64,000 nucleotides of DNA, taken from positions 124,001-188,000 of the forward strand of contig NC_050725.1 in NCBI RefSeq assembly GCF_013402915.1, written 5' to 3'. Positions 49,180 through 58,106 of this stretch are shown piece by piece (the first letter of the stretch is position 1; the number at the start of each line of letters is the position of its first letter). Made by a program: the position numbers and the translations under genes. This DNA comes from Zygotorulaspora mrakii. Its lineage: Eukaryota > Ascomycota > Saccharomycetes > Saccharomycetales > Saccharomycetaceae. The notes under the pieces were generated by a model that saw nothing but the letters and a program-made list of their open reading frames with translations, had not been told where the DNA came from and did no database searches.

Positions 49180-50229
49180 TCATTTGAAAAGTGATGAGAA
49201 TTTCAATAGAGAGAATGGGTATCCCGGTTGTTTGATAGTGAACATAGCCGTGAAAGCTGCAAAGAAAATGTAAACGGTGATTGCAAGTAAAATGCTTAGA
49301 AAAGATTCGATCATTGGTAAACTTTTCGAGTCCTTGATAAATTTTTTTAAATGAGGCAATCCCAAGACCAATGAAACCATACTAATGAGAAGACCACCGT
49401 AAACAACACCAACAATCTGTGTTTCGATCTTGAATTGATTTTGAGTCTGATTAGGCATAAAATACATGACTTCACCATTACCACCAACGCCAGCTAATTG
49501 CGCATTTCTTATAGAATTGTACATGTGGCCTCCAAGCATCAATATGATAAACGATGTCCAAAAAATAGCCCACAGAGGTCTATAAGCTGCAATAGTAAAT
49601 AGTAAGTTAGAATGTCTTTTCACAATAAATACCAAAATAAAAGTTGCAACACCAGAAATTATTGGCAGCGACCAATCAGTTGGCTGGTGCATTGTAAAAT
49701 CGCTGATATTTGTTGCTGATCTAATTGAATTGATCAAATTGACAGTACGCTCCATACCAGCGTTTCCTGAAAGTTCAATGATTTGGTAGGTATGAATGTC
49801 ACCACCTGGCGCAAACAAGAAGTATCTTGGCACATGTTGCAAGCCATAAAAGGTAAAAATCTCTGGTATATTTTGTGGATCCTTGAAGTCGGCTTTCGCA
49901 AAGAACAATCGGGGCGAGTCTTCACCGTCTTTTCTTGAGATTCCATCGGGATGATCCTTGAACCATGACGAGACAATCGTATTATATTCTTCAGCAGTTT
50001 CCAAGCAAACGGAACAGCCCACCTGTGGTGCAGTAGCTGTCAAATGCACCAAAATGTACGACTGCCTTGGACTATCCAAGATACGCTTGAAACGTTTACC
50101 GGATACATCAATTATATTGTTGCCACCTTTACGAGCCTCCTTGAGCAAACTCTCATTGGATATCGCATTACATATTCCACAAAGCAGCAACCACGCCCAT
50201 ATTAATCCAGAAACTCGAGCCATTTGCAT
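49180..50229 (-). CDS. OST3: Oligosaccharyltransferase subunit Ost3
   Basis: The 349-residue protein (reference 350) has a signal peptide (residues about 6-22, LIWAWLLLCGICNAIS), then a luminal thioredoxin-like domain with the redox motif Cys72-Ser-Val-Cys75. Four membrane segments follow from about residue 190 (SLPIISGVATFILVFIV, PLWAIFWTSFIILMLGGHMYNSIRNA, VGVVYGGLLISMVSLVLGL, FLSILLAITVYIFFAAFTAMF). Ost3 and its alternative Ost6 form transient disulfides with substrates and let N-glycosylation reach sites in partly folded chains. The insertion GGHMYNSIRNA is strongly conserved in the family. In S. cerevisiae it is YOR085W, the ohnologous segment. It is divergent from MKT1. Confidence 0.95.
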   Translation of the reverse strand: MQMARVSGLIWAWLLLCGICNAISNESLLKEARKGGNNIIDVSGKRFKRILDSPRQSYILVHLTATAPQVGCSVCLETAEEYNTIVSSWFKDHPDGISRKDGEDSPRLFFAKADFKDPQNIPEIFTFYGLQHVPRYFLFAPGGDIHTYQIIELSGNAGMERTVNLINSIRSATNISDFTMHQPTDWSLPIISGVATFILVFIVKRHSNLLFTIAAYRPLWAIFWTSFIILMLGGHMYNSIRNAQLAGVGGNGEVMYFMPNQTQNQFKIETQIVGVVYGGLLISMVSLVLGLPHLKKFIKDSKSLPMIESFLSILLAITVYIFFAAFTAMFTIKQPGYPFSLLKFSSLFK

Positions 50230-50610
50230 GCTTCAAAAACACCTCTGATCAACTTAGCAGCTTTCAAACCTCTATGGACCAGCTTGTTAGACTCAATGAC
50301 TGGGATTTGTCCTCTGCCAAATATATTTTGTTTACACGTCAGTCCCCCAATAGCGCCTCGATTTTCACATCTATTATTTCAAGGCTGTCGTTCTCTGTGA
50401 GAAAGTGGCGGGCGAGATATTTGAAGGAGAAAAGTATAACGAAACAATGATGATTGAATTGAAAAGGGAAGATACCTCTCGTCAAGTAAAAGCTCTGTGT
50501 ACTGCTAGCTACTCTAAAGTGTGTGAGGGTCCTGGTTAGGAGTTTTCGATTCGTTGAAGCACGTTTTTTGAAGGCCAATTGAGTGAAAGGGCCGAGACTC
50601 TTCTAATTGA
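50230..50610. other. Divergent promoter OST3 / MKT1
   Basis: 381 bp shared promoter; no additional gene or convincing site seen. Confidence 0.55.
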
Positions 50611-53046
50611 ATGCCCGTCAAATCATTAGAGTCGTACCTTTTTGAAAGAGGGCTTGTAGGCTCGTACCCCATCGAATACTTGAAGAATGCGGTGCTTGGA
50701 ATTGATGTGAATCACTATGCATCCAGGTTGTTGACGAGTAAACGGGAACAATATTTGGACGCCATTGGTGGGTTCCCGACAAGCTTAAGGATGTACTTAG
50801 AGAGCGATTTGAAAGTTTTCAAAGAGTTTAATATAACGCCACTCTTTGTGTTCAATGGGAGTTTGGTCAGCACTCAGTTAGAGTCCTCTGGAATTTTGAG
50901 TGGGAACGCTGACGAGGCAAACGCTGTTACAGTGAACGCATCCGCTGTAAATTCACATAACTCTTCAATGAACTCTGCGAATCAGTTTACAAAGGAGAAT
51001 AAAGAGTCAATCTTCATTCAGAGACACAAGGGTTGGACTCAATGGAACAATTTAGTGACAAGCAACAAGGACTCGTACATCGATCAGCCTATTCAACCTC
51101 AAGAGGCGTTTAGATACAATACTATCATTGAAACTAAGAGGTTTCTCTCTGATTTGATTGCATACTTCATTGACCATGATATACTCTATCAAGTGGCTCC
51201 TTATTGTTCATGGGCGCAACTGTCTTACCTTCTGACGAATGGTAATATTGACGCAATCTATGGTCCAACCGACTGCTTGATGTTGAATAATGTTCAGAAA
51301 TTCATTCTCGGGATGGAGTTTCCAAACAAAGAATTCCGGTTCATCGATAAAGCTAGAGTTTTAAGAGAGTTTGGCTGCTCTCATGAAGAATTTGTGGACA
51401 TTGCAATGGCTGTAGGAAATGACCTGCAGCCATTTACCTTACCGCCTTTACAAATTTATCCCGCTGTACAACTGTTTGAGTTCGCGTTAGAAATGGTCAT
51501 CAGTACAGGCACAAATTTTTATGCTTATCAGCTTTCTAACCCGGTGAGAAATGAAAGTCTGGATTGTGTCGATAAATACAGAAAGGGAGTTTCTGCACTT
51601 CATTACATGCCTGTGCTGAAGGATACTGGTAAGGTCGAGATTTTCATAGAGCCAGAAACTGCGTCGAATGAGGGCGACTCTCCCAAACAATCCCAAACTT
51701 ATTCGACCGGCAATGTGACTGACATTCCTGAAGACATTTCTTCACCAAGACCTATTCCCTCCGATGTGCACGACTTCATCGCTCAGCAGCTACCTTCTGA
51801 ATATTACTTTTACAAATCATTGGGCCTCATTAGTGGAAAATTACTTGATACAATTTCAACTGGCATCTACCCTGAAGAACCACCGTTAGATCACGGATCT
51901 ACAAATTCCTATAGAAAGCTGGTCAAGGATTCCGTAGAAGTCTTTAAAAATAATGAGATCAATCTATTAACTCAACCTATAAACAGATACTATCAAATAA
52001 AGCCGATTAAACAGGTAAAATGGTTTGCAAAAGATGATCCTGTCTCTATCACAAATAGAATGACTCCTTCCACTTTTGAGAAAATTAATCATTTAGTGGT
52101 CAAAACAGACCTAAAGGATAAGAGCTTCTCCATCTCAGAATTCATCAATTTAATTGAAAATTCAAAAGATTTAGCAGAAGATTTTATATCTGAAAAAGTC
52201 CTATTTCCAAACTCGGTTTCAGCAGATAAGAAGCTAAAAACTTCTTTTGACTTATTGTCCACAAGTTTTTTGAGGGATGCATACATCCTCGGATTCTTCG
52301 AGTACAACTTAAATAAAAAACTTTTAAAACCGACTGTCTGGGGCTCCATTTTACTTCAATTCAACAAATTATCAATTGATCCTGAATATCACGAAGCATT
52401 TTTTGTTCTGTTAGTTTTTTTCAAAATGAATGTGCTATCTCTGTCTGAGGACACTCAGCCACCTGCACCTTCCTCATTATCTCAAGCAACTCTACGTTCA
52501 TATCCTCGGGAATCTTTGTACATCCTGGTAATAACACGTATTCTGACTTTGTTCCAAGTTGAGCAAAAACCAACTAACTATTATGGTCCAGTTGATAAAA
52601 AAACCTTAATTTTCAGAGACCATTTAGATTTTGTTAAAGAAAACCTGAAAGAACTCTTTGAGGCAGTCACTGTATCGTCATTGACCTCCGGGGAATTTGA
52701 CCGTTTATCTATTGATAATTCTGGATGGCAAAAAAACATCGTGAGGAATCTTCCATTTAAGTTAAGCACTCCTAGCACTGTGATGGCGATGATGTGGGAA
52801 TTCTTTCTTCAAAAATATCTACACAATGGAAATGCAAAAGCAGATGCTTTTTCTTTGGTGGTTACAGAATTTAGCACATTCAAATCTGTTCCTAATTTGA
52901 ACGAGCAATTTATGAAGAGCCAAGACTTCTTGACACAATGCTCTGCTCTGTTGAATGCGCTAGCTGCCTCAAAGTTGATAAAAAGCGAAGATGCTTTTTT
53001 GTTTGCAAAAGCTGTTGAATATAGCGGAAAAGCGATTATGGACTGA
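50611..53046 (+). CDS. MKT1: Mkt1, XPG-like post-transcriptional regulator
   Basis: The 811-residue protein (S. cerevisiae 830) begins MPVKSLESYLFERGLVGSYP. It has XPG-N (AVLGIDVNHYASRLL, PLFVFNG) and XPG-I-like (QVAPYCSWAQLSYLLTNGNIDAIYGPTDCLML) domains resembling FEN1 nucleases, though the catalytic acids are only partly kept. The conserved C-terminal half (Mkt1-N/C domains) follows. Mkt1 binds Pbp1 and promotes translation of HO and of mitochondrial-protein mRNAs; in S. cerevisiae it is a major QTL. Its partner network includes Lsm12, also encoded in this window. The ATG at 50611 is first in frame. It is the last gene of the second syntenic block. Confidence 0.95.
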   Translation: MPVKSLESYLFERGLVGSYPIEYLKNAVLGIDVNHYASRLLTSKREQYLDAIGGFPTSLRMYLESDLKVFKEFNITPLFVFNGSLVSTQLESSGILSGNADEANAVTVNASAVNSHNSSMNSANQFTKENKESIFIQRHKGWTQWNNLVTSNKDSYIDQPIQPQEAFRYNTIIETKRFLSDLIAYFIDHDILYQVAPYCSWAQLSYLLTNGNIDAIYGPTDCLMLNNVQKFILGMEFPNKEFRFIDKARVLREFGCSHEEFVDIAMAVGNDLQPFTLPPLQIYPAVQLFEFALEMVISTGTNFYAYQLSNPVRNESLDCVDKYRKGVSALHYMPVLKDTGKVEIFIEPETASNEGDSPKQSQTYSTGNVTDIPEDISSPRPIPSDVHDFIAQQLPSEYYFYKSLGLISGKLLDTISTGIYPEEPPLDHGSTNSYRKLVKDSVEVFKNNEINLLTQPINRYYQIKPIKQVKWFAKDDPVSITNRMTPSTFEKINHLVVKTDLKDKSFSISEFINLIENSKDLAEDFISEKVLFPNSVSADKKLKTSFDLLSTSFLRDAYILGFFEYNLNKKLLKPTVWGSILLQFNKLSIDPEYHEAFFVLLVFFKMNVLSLSEDTQPPAPSSLSQATLRSYPRESLYILVITRILTLFQVEQKPTNYYGPVDKKTLIFRDHLDFVKENLKELFEAVTVSSLTSGEFDRLSIDNSGWQKNIVRNLPFKLSTPSTVMAMMWEFFLQKYLHNGNAKADAFSLVVTEFSTFKSVPNLNEQFMKSQDFLTQCSALLNALAASKLIKSEDAFLFAKAVEYSGKAIMD

Positions 53047-53642
53047 GCTAAGTAAATATATGTAGAGATTCACTACGGGATCATGTTAGTAATGAATGGA
53101 TTTTCTCCAGATAGAATGAATCTGAAAAGAGGCTATGGAACCGGCCAAATTGTCTCTTTGGCACCACAAAGGCGGCACGACAAACACAATGCCCCTTTCT
53201 TGGTCCCCGGTGAGCCGCAATAATTGACTAGCGAAACTGGTATATAGGAATACACGTAAATTCCCCTGTCTCGTAGAAATATTTGCTAATTTTTACTCTG
53301 TTTCGTGGTGGTCACTTGTAATTCCACTTTGCCTTCGATAGGAGCTTCAATATGTTCGGTTGGTTAGTTGGCTATCGATAGTACTTCAGCGCCCGCTATT
53401 TCGACTGTTATTGTTTGTAGCTGTTAGTTTCCTTCAAGTGATTCCTAGCCGTACACTTGAGAATCAGTCGATTCAAGACCTGATTCACATCCACTCTAAT
53501 TTCCTATGACTCATCCGAACTAGAAAAAACAAATAAAAAGAGCCCATCAATTCTGCACATATGGCAGCTTTCCGTAAATCATAAGAATGCAAAAAGTTTC
53601 GAACGGTTCCGGGGTCAAAAATAGAACCTGATATTCCACTAT
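53047..53642. other. Convergent intergenic gap MKT1 / GYP7 with promoter-like sequence
   Basis: 596 bp between two gene 3' ends, unusually long for a convergent gap. The plus strand shows a TATATAGG box (53241-53248), CCCCT motifs (53192-53196, 53263-53267) and a CACAAAG-GGCGGC cluster near 53166-53176. No ORF longer than about ten codons follows. A noncoding transcript, a relict promoter or a rearrangement scar is possible. Confidence 0.5.
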
Positions 53643-55907
53643 CTATCTGATAGAATTTTTTGTTCTTGGTCCCTCCCTTTGAATCACGATATTCTTAGAC
53701 AAAAGGCTTCTCAAATATGTACTCGTAGATGGTAACTGTACTAATTCCTCATTGCCATTTTCATCAAGTTCGTGAAGTTCAATTCCGGAAGACTGAGTGC
53801 CAGTGGAGTTAGGAATTTCTTCATTCAACTCTTTTTTCTTATCCATTACATTCATAACTTTCCTAAAGCGAATAAATAAAAGTTCACTTCTAGTCATCAA
53901 ATCATTCCAGTCCATCGTACCATGTAGTCCATTGAAGTATTCTAGGACTTGATCGAATTGGTTCAAATTTTGAATTACTGGCTGACTGTTCTTTTGCAAT
54001 ATGGCTAACATGAAAAATAACTGAAACTGAGAGGAATAAAAGTCAGTAAGGAAAATTTCCCAAATTGAGCAAACTTCGTTAAATTCGAATTCTCTCTTAA
54101 ACCAGACAAGTAGCATTCGGAAACAGAAAAAAAGATTTGAGGAATCACACTTATTCAAGTGCTCGCTGAGATTGGGGAGTAACAGCTGACAAAGTTCTGT
54201 CAATGCAATCATTTGATCTCGTATTCCGGATTGATCTCTTAAAAAGTTCCTCTCCATTCGGTCCATAAAATTTACAAAACACCAGAATGATAAAGCTTCA
54301 TCTCTCACGATATAGTAAATGGGAGATAATAAGTCAGCCATGCCCTGCACGTAACCAAGATCCGGATTATAAAGGTTGTAACAAACTAAGATATTTCTTA
54401 GTGCCAATAGATGTGGATTCTTTAATTCCATACAATGTTCATCTCCATTCTCATCTGTTTCGGGTAGATTTCCTTGAGGGTCTGGGCACCTTCCATCTAC
54501 AGTATTGAACTGATAAAGTGGTAAGTCACGATCGTTTCTCCTGACGTCTTTTTCTATCCTACACAGCTGGTCACGCCAATACTCTTCTTCAAATGGGTCT
54601 TCGTGCTCCACTCGAGTCAACCATTTGTTTTTATAGTCGTTTTCGTAAGAATCTTTCAAAGATGTAAGTTGTATTCGCTCATCTGCCGAAGAATCCCATG
54701 GATAAACATTTAGCAAAAATAGCCAAACTTCTTTTCGTGTATCAAAGTCCTGTACTCCGCCATGAAAAATGAAATCCTTGACTTCATTTACAGTCAGCGA
54801 CAACCTGCCCTGTGAGTCAAAAAACGATTCCCATTTCTGTTGAGTGACAGGAAATTTCCTTTCCAACGCTGTGCTCAATTCTTCTTCAGTGAATTGGACA
54901 TCCGACTTGCTATCGAAATTAAGTTCAGTGATAAGTAGCTTACGATAAAAACTATCAATTTCATGATTTTTCTGGTACATATCAGCTTGCTGCTTTACTC
55001 CTAGGGCCCATTTGGCAAGATAAACCCTTGCAGAATCAAAGTCATCCTGAACCTCCTGAACTCTTGGATTTTCCAACATTTTTCTAACATATGGATTATC
55101 ACTATTCCGTTCAGCAAGCTTAACCAATGGATGCTGTTTAACCAAGCCTCCAACAAAGGTTCCAGTTTTAGATGTTGCATCTGCGATAGCGGACATTACA
55201 CCCCACTTAGCAGATTCTAGCCTATCCCACCAAGATGATTTACTCTTATCTAACTCATCCCTCGACAAATTCACCTTCTTTTCTAGCTGCTGGGGTGAAA
55301 AGTTTCTCAAATCATCCAAGGTAGCATTAACAAGCCACATTGTCGGCTCAACATGCGTTTTCTGCAAATCAACTAATTTTCTAATAGCATTTCTGAAGTC
55401 GATTCCACCCCAGTAAATTTCACCAGAGTCTGAGAAAGGAGTAAAACTCTTATTTAGTCTTTTGGTTCTTTCTTTGCTCGAAGGGCATATATCGTCATGA
55501 AAAAATAGCACCGGCATGGTATCATCCTCTTCAGGTGACCGGGAATGCAGAATTATGGATCCATGCCACCAGCCATTTGGACTTGGTTGTCTGAACTCTA
55601 GCGAGTATAGGCAACGTAGTGTAATTGAAAATGACCATGGCATCCCCACCGCCTCAATCAGTATGGAAGAGTCCATTTTGGAAGAGCCCAGATTTCCTTC
55701 ACTACCACCGAATCTTACATCTGCAGCATTAAGAAAGTTCGCCTGCTTCCTGTTCAATCCACTTTCAGGAATCCACGTCAAAACTGATTCTTGCTTGGAA
55801 AGATCATCCTTACTTGTAATGATTAGAAACCCTGAAACATTGTCACCAGCCTGCTTAGTAGGATGAATGAAGGTTTTAGCTTTGCAGAATAACAGCTTGG
55901 TAGACAT
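53643..55907 (-). CDS. GYP7: Rab GTPase-activating protein Gyp7 (TBC domain)
   Basis: The 754-residue protein (S. cerevisiae 746) has an N-terminal PH-like/Rab-binding region (MSTKLLFCKAKTFIHP, GGIDFRNAIRKLVDL). A long TBC domain starts near residue 380, with the arginine finger in FDTRKEVW (about residue 387) and the glutamine finger in YVQGMADL (about 519). Gyp7 stimulates GTP hydrolysis by Ypt7, limiting homotypic vacuole fusion. The ATG at 55907 is first in frame. In S. cerevisiae GYP7 is YDL234C beside MFG1 (YDL233W); here IES2 (YNL215W) lies between them, an interleaved ancestral order. Confidence 0.95.
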   Translation of the reverse strand: MSTKLLFCKAKTFIHPTKQAGDNVSGFLIITSKDDLSKQESVLTWIPESGLNRKQANFLNAADVRFGGSEGNLGSSKMDSSILIEAVGMPWSFSITLRCLYSLEFRQPSPNGWWHGSIILHSRSPEEDDTMPVLFFHDDICPSSKERTKRLNKSFTPFSDSGEIYWGGIDFRNAIRKLVDLQKTHVEPTMWLVNATLDDLRNFSPQQLEKKVNLSRDELDKSKSSWWDRLESAKWGVMSAIADATSKTGTFVGGLVKQHPLVKLAERNSDNPYVRKMLENPRVQEVQDDFDSARVYLAKWALGVKQQADMYQKNHEIDSFYRKLLITELNFDSKSDVQFTEEELSTALERKFPVTQQKWESFFDSQGRLSLTVNEVKDFIFHGGVQDFDTRKEVWLFLLNVYPWDSSADERIQLTSLKDSYENDYKNKWLTRVEHEDPFEEEYWRDQLCRIEKDVRRNDRDLPLYQFNTVDGRCPDPQGNLPETDENGDEHCMELKNPHLLALRNILVCYNLYNPDLGYVQGMADLLSPIYYIVRDEALSFWCFVNFMDRMERNFLRDQSGIRDQMIALTELCQLLLPNLSEHLNKCDSSNLFFCFRMLLVWFKREFEFNEVCSIWEIFLTDFYSSQFQLFFMLAILQKNSQPVIQNLNQFDQVLEYFNGLHGTMDWNDLMTRSELLFIRFRKVMNVMDKKKELNEEIPNSTGTQSSGIELHELDENGNEELVQLPSTSTYLRSLLSKNIVIQREGPRTKNSIR

Positions 55908-56127
55908 GGCACCTATACTCCAGCACTAGTTATAGGTGATTCAGATTGCCACTCTGCTATAAATGTCTATTATTATGGCATCTCTTATTATCCCTTTTTA
56001 TATGTAGGCGCATCGCAAAGAAAGGATCGTTCTTGAAATTTTGCAAAGCTATGAAACTTTGAAAGGTGACCAGTAAGCAGATTAAACGATAGCAAATAAG
56101 ACTTGAATTGCGGGTGATTGCACAATC

Positions 56128-56988
56128 ATGAATAGTGATCTGAGCGATGTAATGTCAGATGAGGGCTCGGATATTTCTGAGCCTAGAAGTGAGGGTGAAG
56201 ATGACGTGGCGTATAACGATGATGATGACGATGAAGAATATGTTGAACCACCCGAATACAAGTCAAGCGAAATCAAAAGTGGTCAGCGAATGAAATCTAA
56301 AGCTAAGCCCAGATCCTATAATGTGTCAGGAAATAATCGAACAAGGAAAAGAGAGCAAGATCAAGCGTCATTTGTCGACGAAGAAGACGTGATTCGTCCC
56401 AAGAGAAGACATGTTATAGCTGCTACAATATCTGCGGATGATGAAGAATTAGAAGCAGACGAGATGTCTCTTGACGAGGAACTAGACGATGATGTTGAAG
56501 GGGAAAGAGATGACAACATTGGTACTGGAGTGTCAAAAGCTCAGAGCGAGGAACTTGAAGTAGAGACACCAGAGGAGGATATTGCTGGAACGGATACAAT
56601 GCCGGAGGATGGAGATAAAGAGGACACAACAGAGCTGCTGAAGCCTACAAGAAGTAAGATGTTACTGAATCTTCTAGGTGATGGAAGCTCTAGGAAAAGT
56701 CTCACAGAGGAGGAAAGTCAATTGCGCAGGGCAGAAAATGCCCGCAAACGTAAGAATCTCAGTGAGAAGAGATCCGAGGAAGAGAAACAAGAAACTATCA
56801 ACAAGTTATTGAGGAGACGTGCTGGTAAGTCAAGAAGTCATATTCCAAACGATGATGAAGATGTTGGGAATGACGCAGCTCCATTCAGCAAACCAAGGCG
56901 ACCATACAATTCCTTTGGGCATTCTAGGACAATAAGACAGTACAATACAGACTTATACTGTGCTGTTGAACCGTCAAATGATGGCTAA
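56128..56988 (+). CDS. IES2: INO80 complex subunit Ies2
   Basis: The 286-residue protein (S. cerevisiae Ies2 320) is acidic in its first half (repeated Asp/Glu, SDVMSDEGSDISEP, YNDDDDDEEYVEPPEYKSS). It then has the conserved PAPA-1-type segment EEESQLRRAENARKRKNLSEKR, split by conservative changes, and KLLRRRAGKSRSH. The last block is KPRRPYNSFGHSRTIRQYNTDLYCAV. Ies2 activates the INO80 nucleosome-remodelling ATPase with Arp5-Ies6. Identification rests on these C-terminal motifs and on the neighbours PEX17, RRG9 and VID27 (YNL214W-YNL212W), next to IES2 (YNL215W) in S. cerevisiae. Confidence 0.88.
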   Translation: MNSDLSDVMSDEGSDISEPRSEGEDDVAYNDDDDDEEYVEPPEYKSSEIKSGQRMKSKAKPRSYNVSGNNRTRKREQDQASFVDEEDVIRPKRRHVIAATISADDEELEADEMSLDEELDDDVEGERDDNIGTGVSKAQSEELEVETPEEDIAGTDTMPEDGDKEDTTELLKPTRSKMLLNLLGDGSSRKSLTEEESQLRRAENARKRKNLSEKRSEEEKQETINKLLRRRAGKSRSHIPNDDEDVGNDAAPFSKPRRPYNSFGHSRTIRQYNTDLYCAVEPSNDG

Positions 56989-58106
56989 AATTGATGAGGC
57001 AATCATAGTTTATCGGCATAGTTTAGCGAGATTTGCTCCCTCAATAATGTTCGTGGAAAGAGCACAGCACAGTACAGTGCGAATTTTGCCAAAAAAAGAG
57101 GCCAGTCTTTGCTTAAGGAGCCTGTGGGGTTGAAACTCTATGTTCTGTATGCATTGATACCAGTCGGAAGTAAGTTGCGATCGTAAACAGAGCCGAGTGT
57201 GATCTCTGTGGCAACGCTGAGCAAAATGGGGTGTTCAACACTTTTCGTGTTGTTACCGAATCTCAAACGCAATAAAGAATCATCAACCACACATCATTAT
57301 AGATATACTCTTCATATAACGTGCCTAGCTAGATGTAATGCAAAGAAGACGATGCCCAATGCGAATCACTTGAAGTTATATGAGGAGTGCAAGTTTTCAT
57401 AGTCTTTGTGAGGATCGTTGTAAGACTTACAGTACAGTCCAATTGTACATTACACGCTTGCCTCTGTACCTCTGGGAAACAGTACACTATTTGAACACTT
57501 AGTGGATGGAAGTCTGCTCTATGCAAGCCGCCATTAGAGTTTATTCAAGTCATAACATGCGTAGATTGTGATTCATATCTAATGATATGACAATTGCTGC
57601 AAAAGGATTGTGATGGTAGTTTCAATCGATCTTTTGCAGGTTTCAAGAACTCTTTGAACTTTGAGGCGAGCCAAATGCTAATAATCATGCATTACTGACC
57701 TCATTGATAAAATTACACACCTTGTCTAGATATCCACTGCTACGCCTCATTACTCTGCTAGGAATGTCGGCTGATATTGCAGCAGCACATTGCACCCATA
57801 TATCTACTGTTGATGAACCGTAGTCTGTCTTTGTATAATGAGTACGCCTTCAAAATTCTCAATTCATTTATAAAACAAATTGGCACTCTTCTTGAGCAAA
57901 TATATCTTTTACAGCAGTACCGCTTTCTTTTCGTCCATCATGTAGGGTATATTATGTATCTTACTTTTGTCGGGTTTCTTTTGAGCGAAAGTTGAAGCCT
58001 CAGGACACACAAGAAATCTGCTGGTGGCATTAGATTCTATATATCAATCGGAAAGGTGTTGAACTTCAGTGATTAGTACAGTAGTCCATTGGAACGTTGC
58101 ATTAGA
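56989..58106. other. Long intergenic region IES2 / MFG1
   Basis: About 1.1 kb without a supported gene; short frames there start at GTG or TTG and resemble nothing. The region is probably the long promoter of MFG1, since filamentation regulators often have large upstream regions. Confidence 0.5.

Noticed and set aside
53073..53091. TACTAAC branch site and CCGTAG acceptor on the minus strand after MKT1
   Set aside because: No donor and no coding exon downstream; the following sequence begins with TGA and runs into the MKT1 3' end.
57199..57995. Short plus-strand frames (67 and 72 codons) in the MFG1 upstream region
   Set aside because: They start at GTG or TTG and show no conserved motif.
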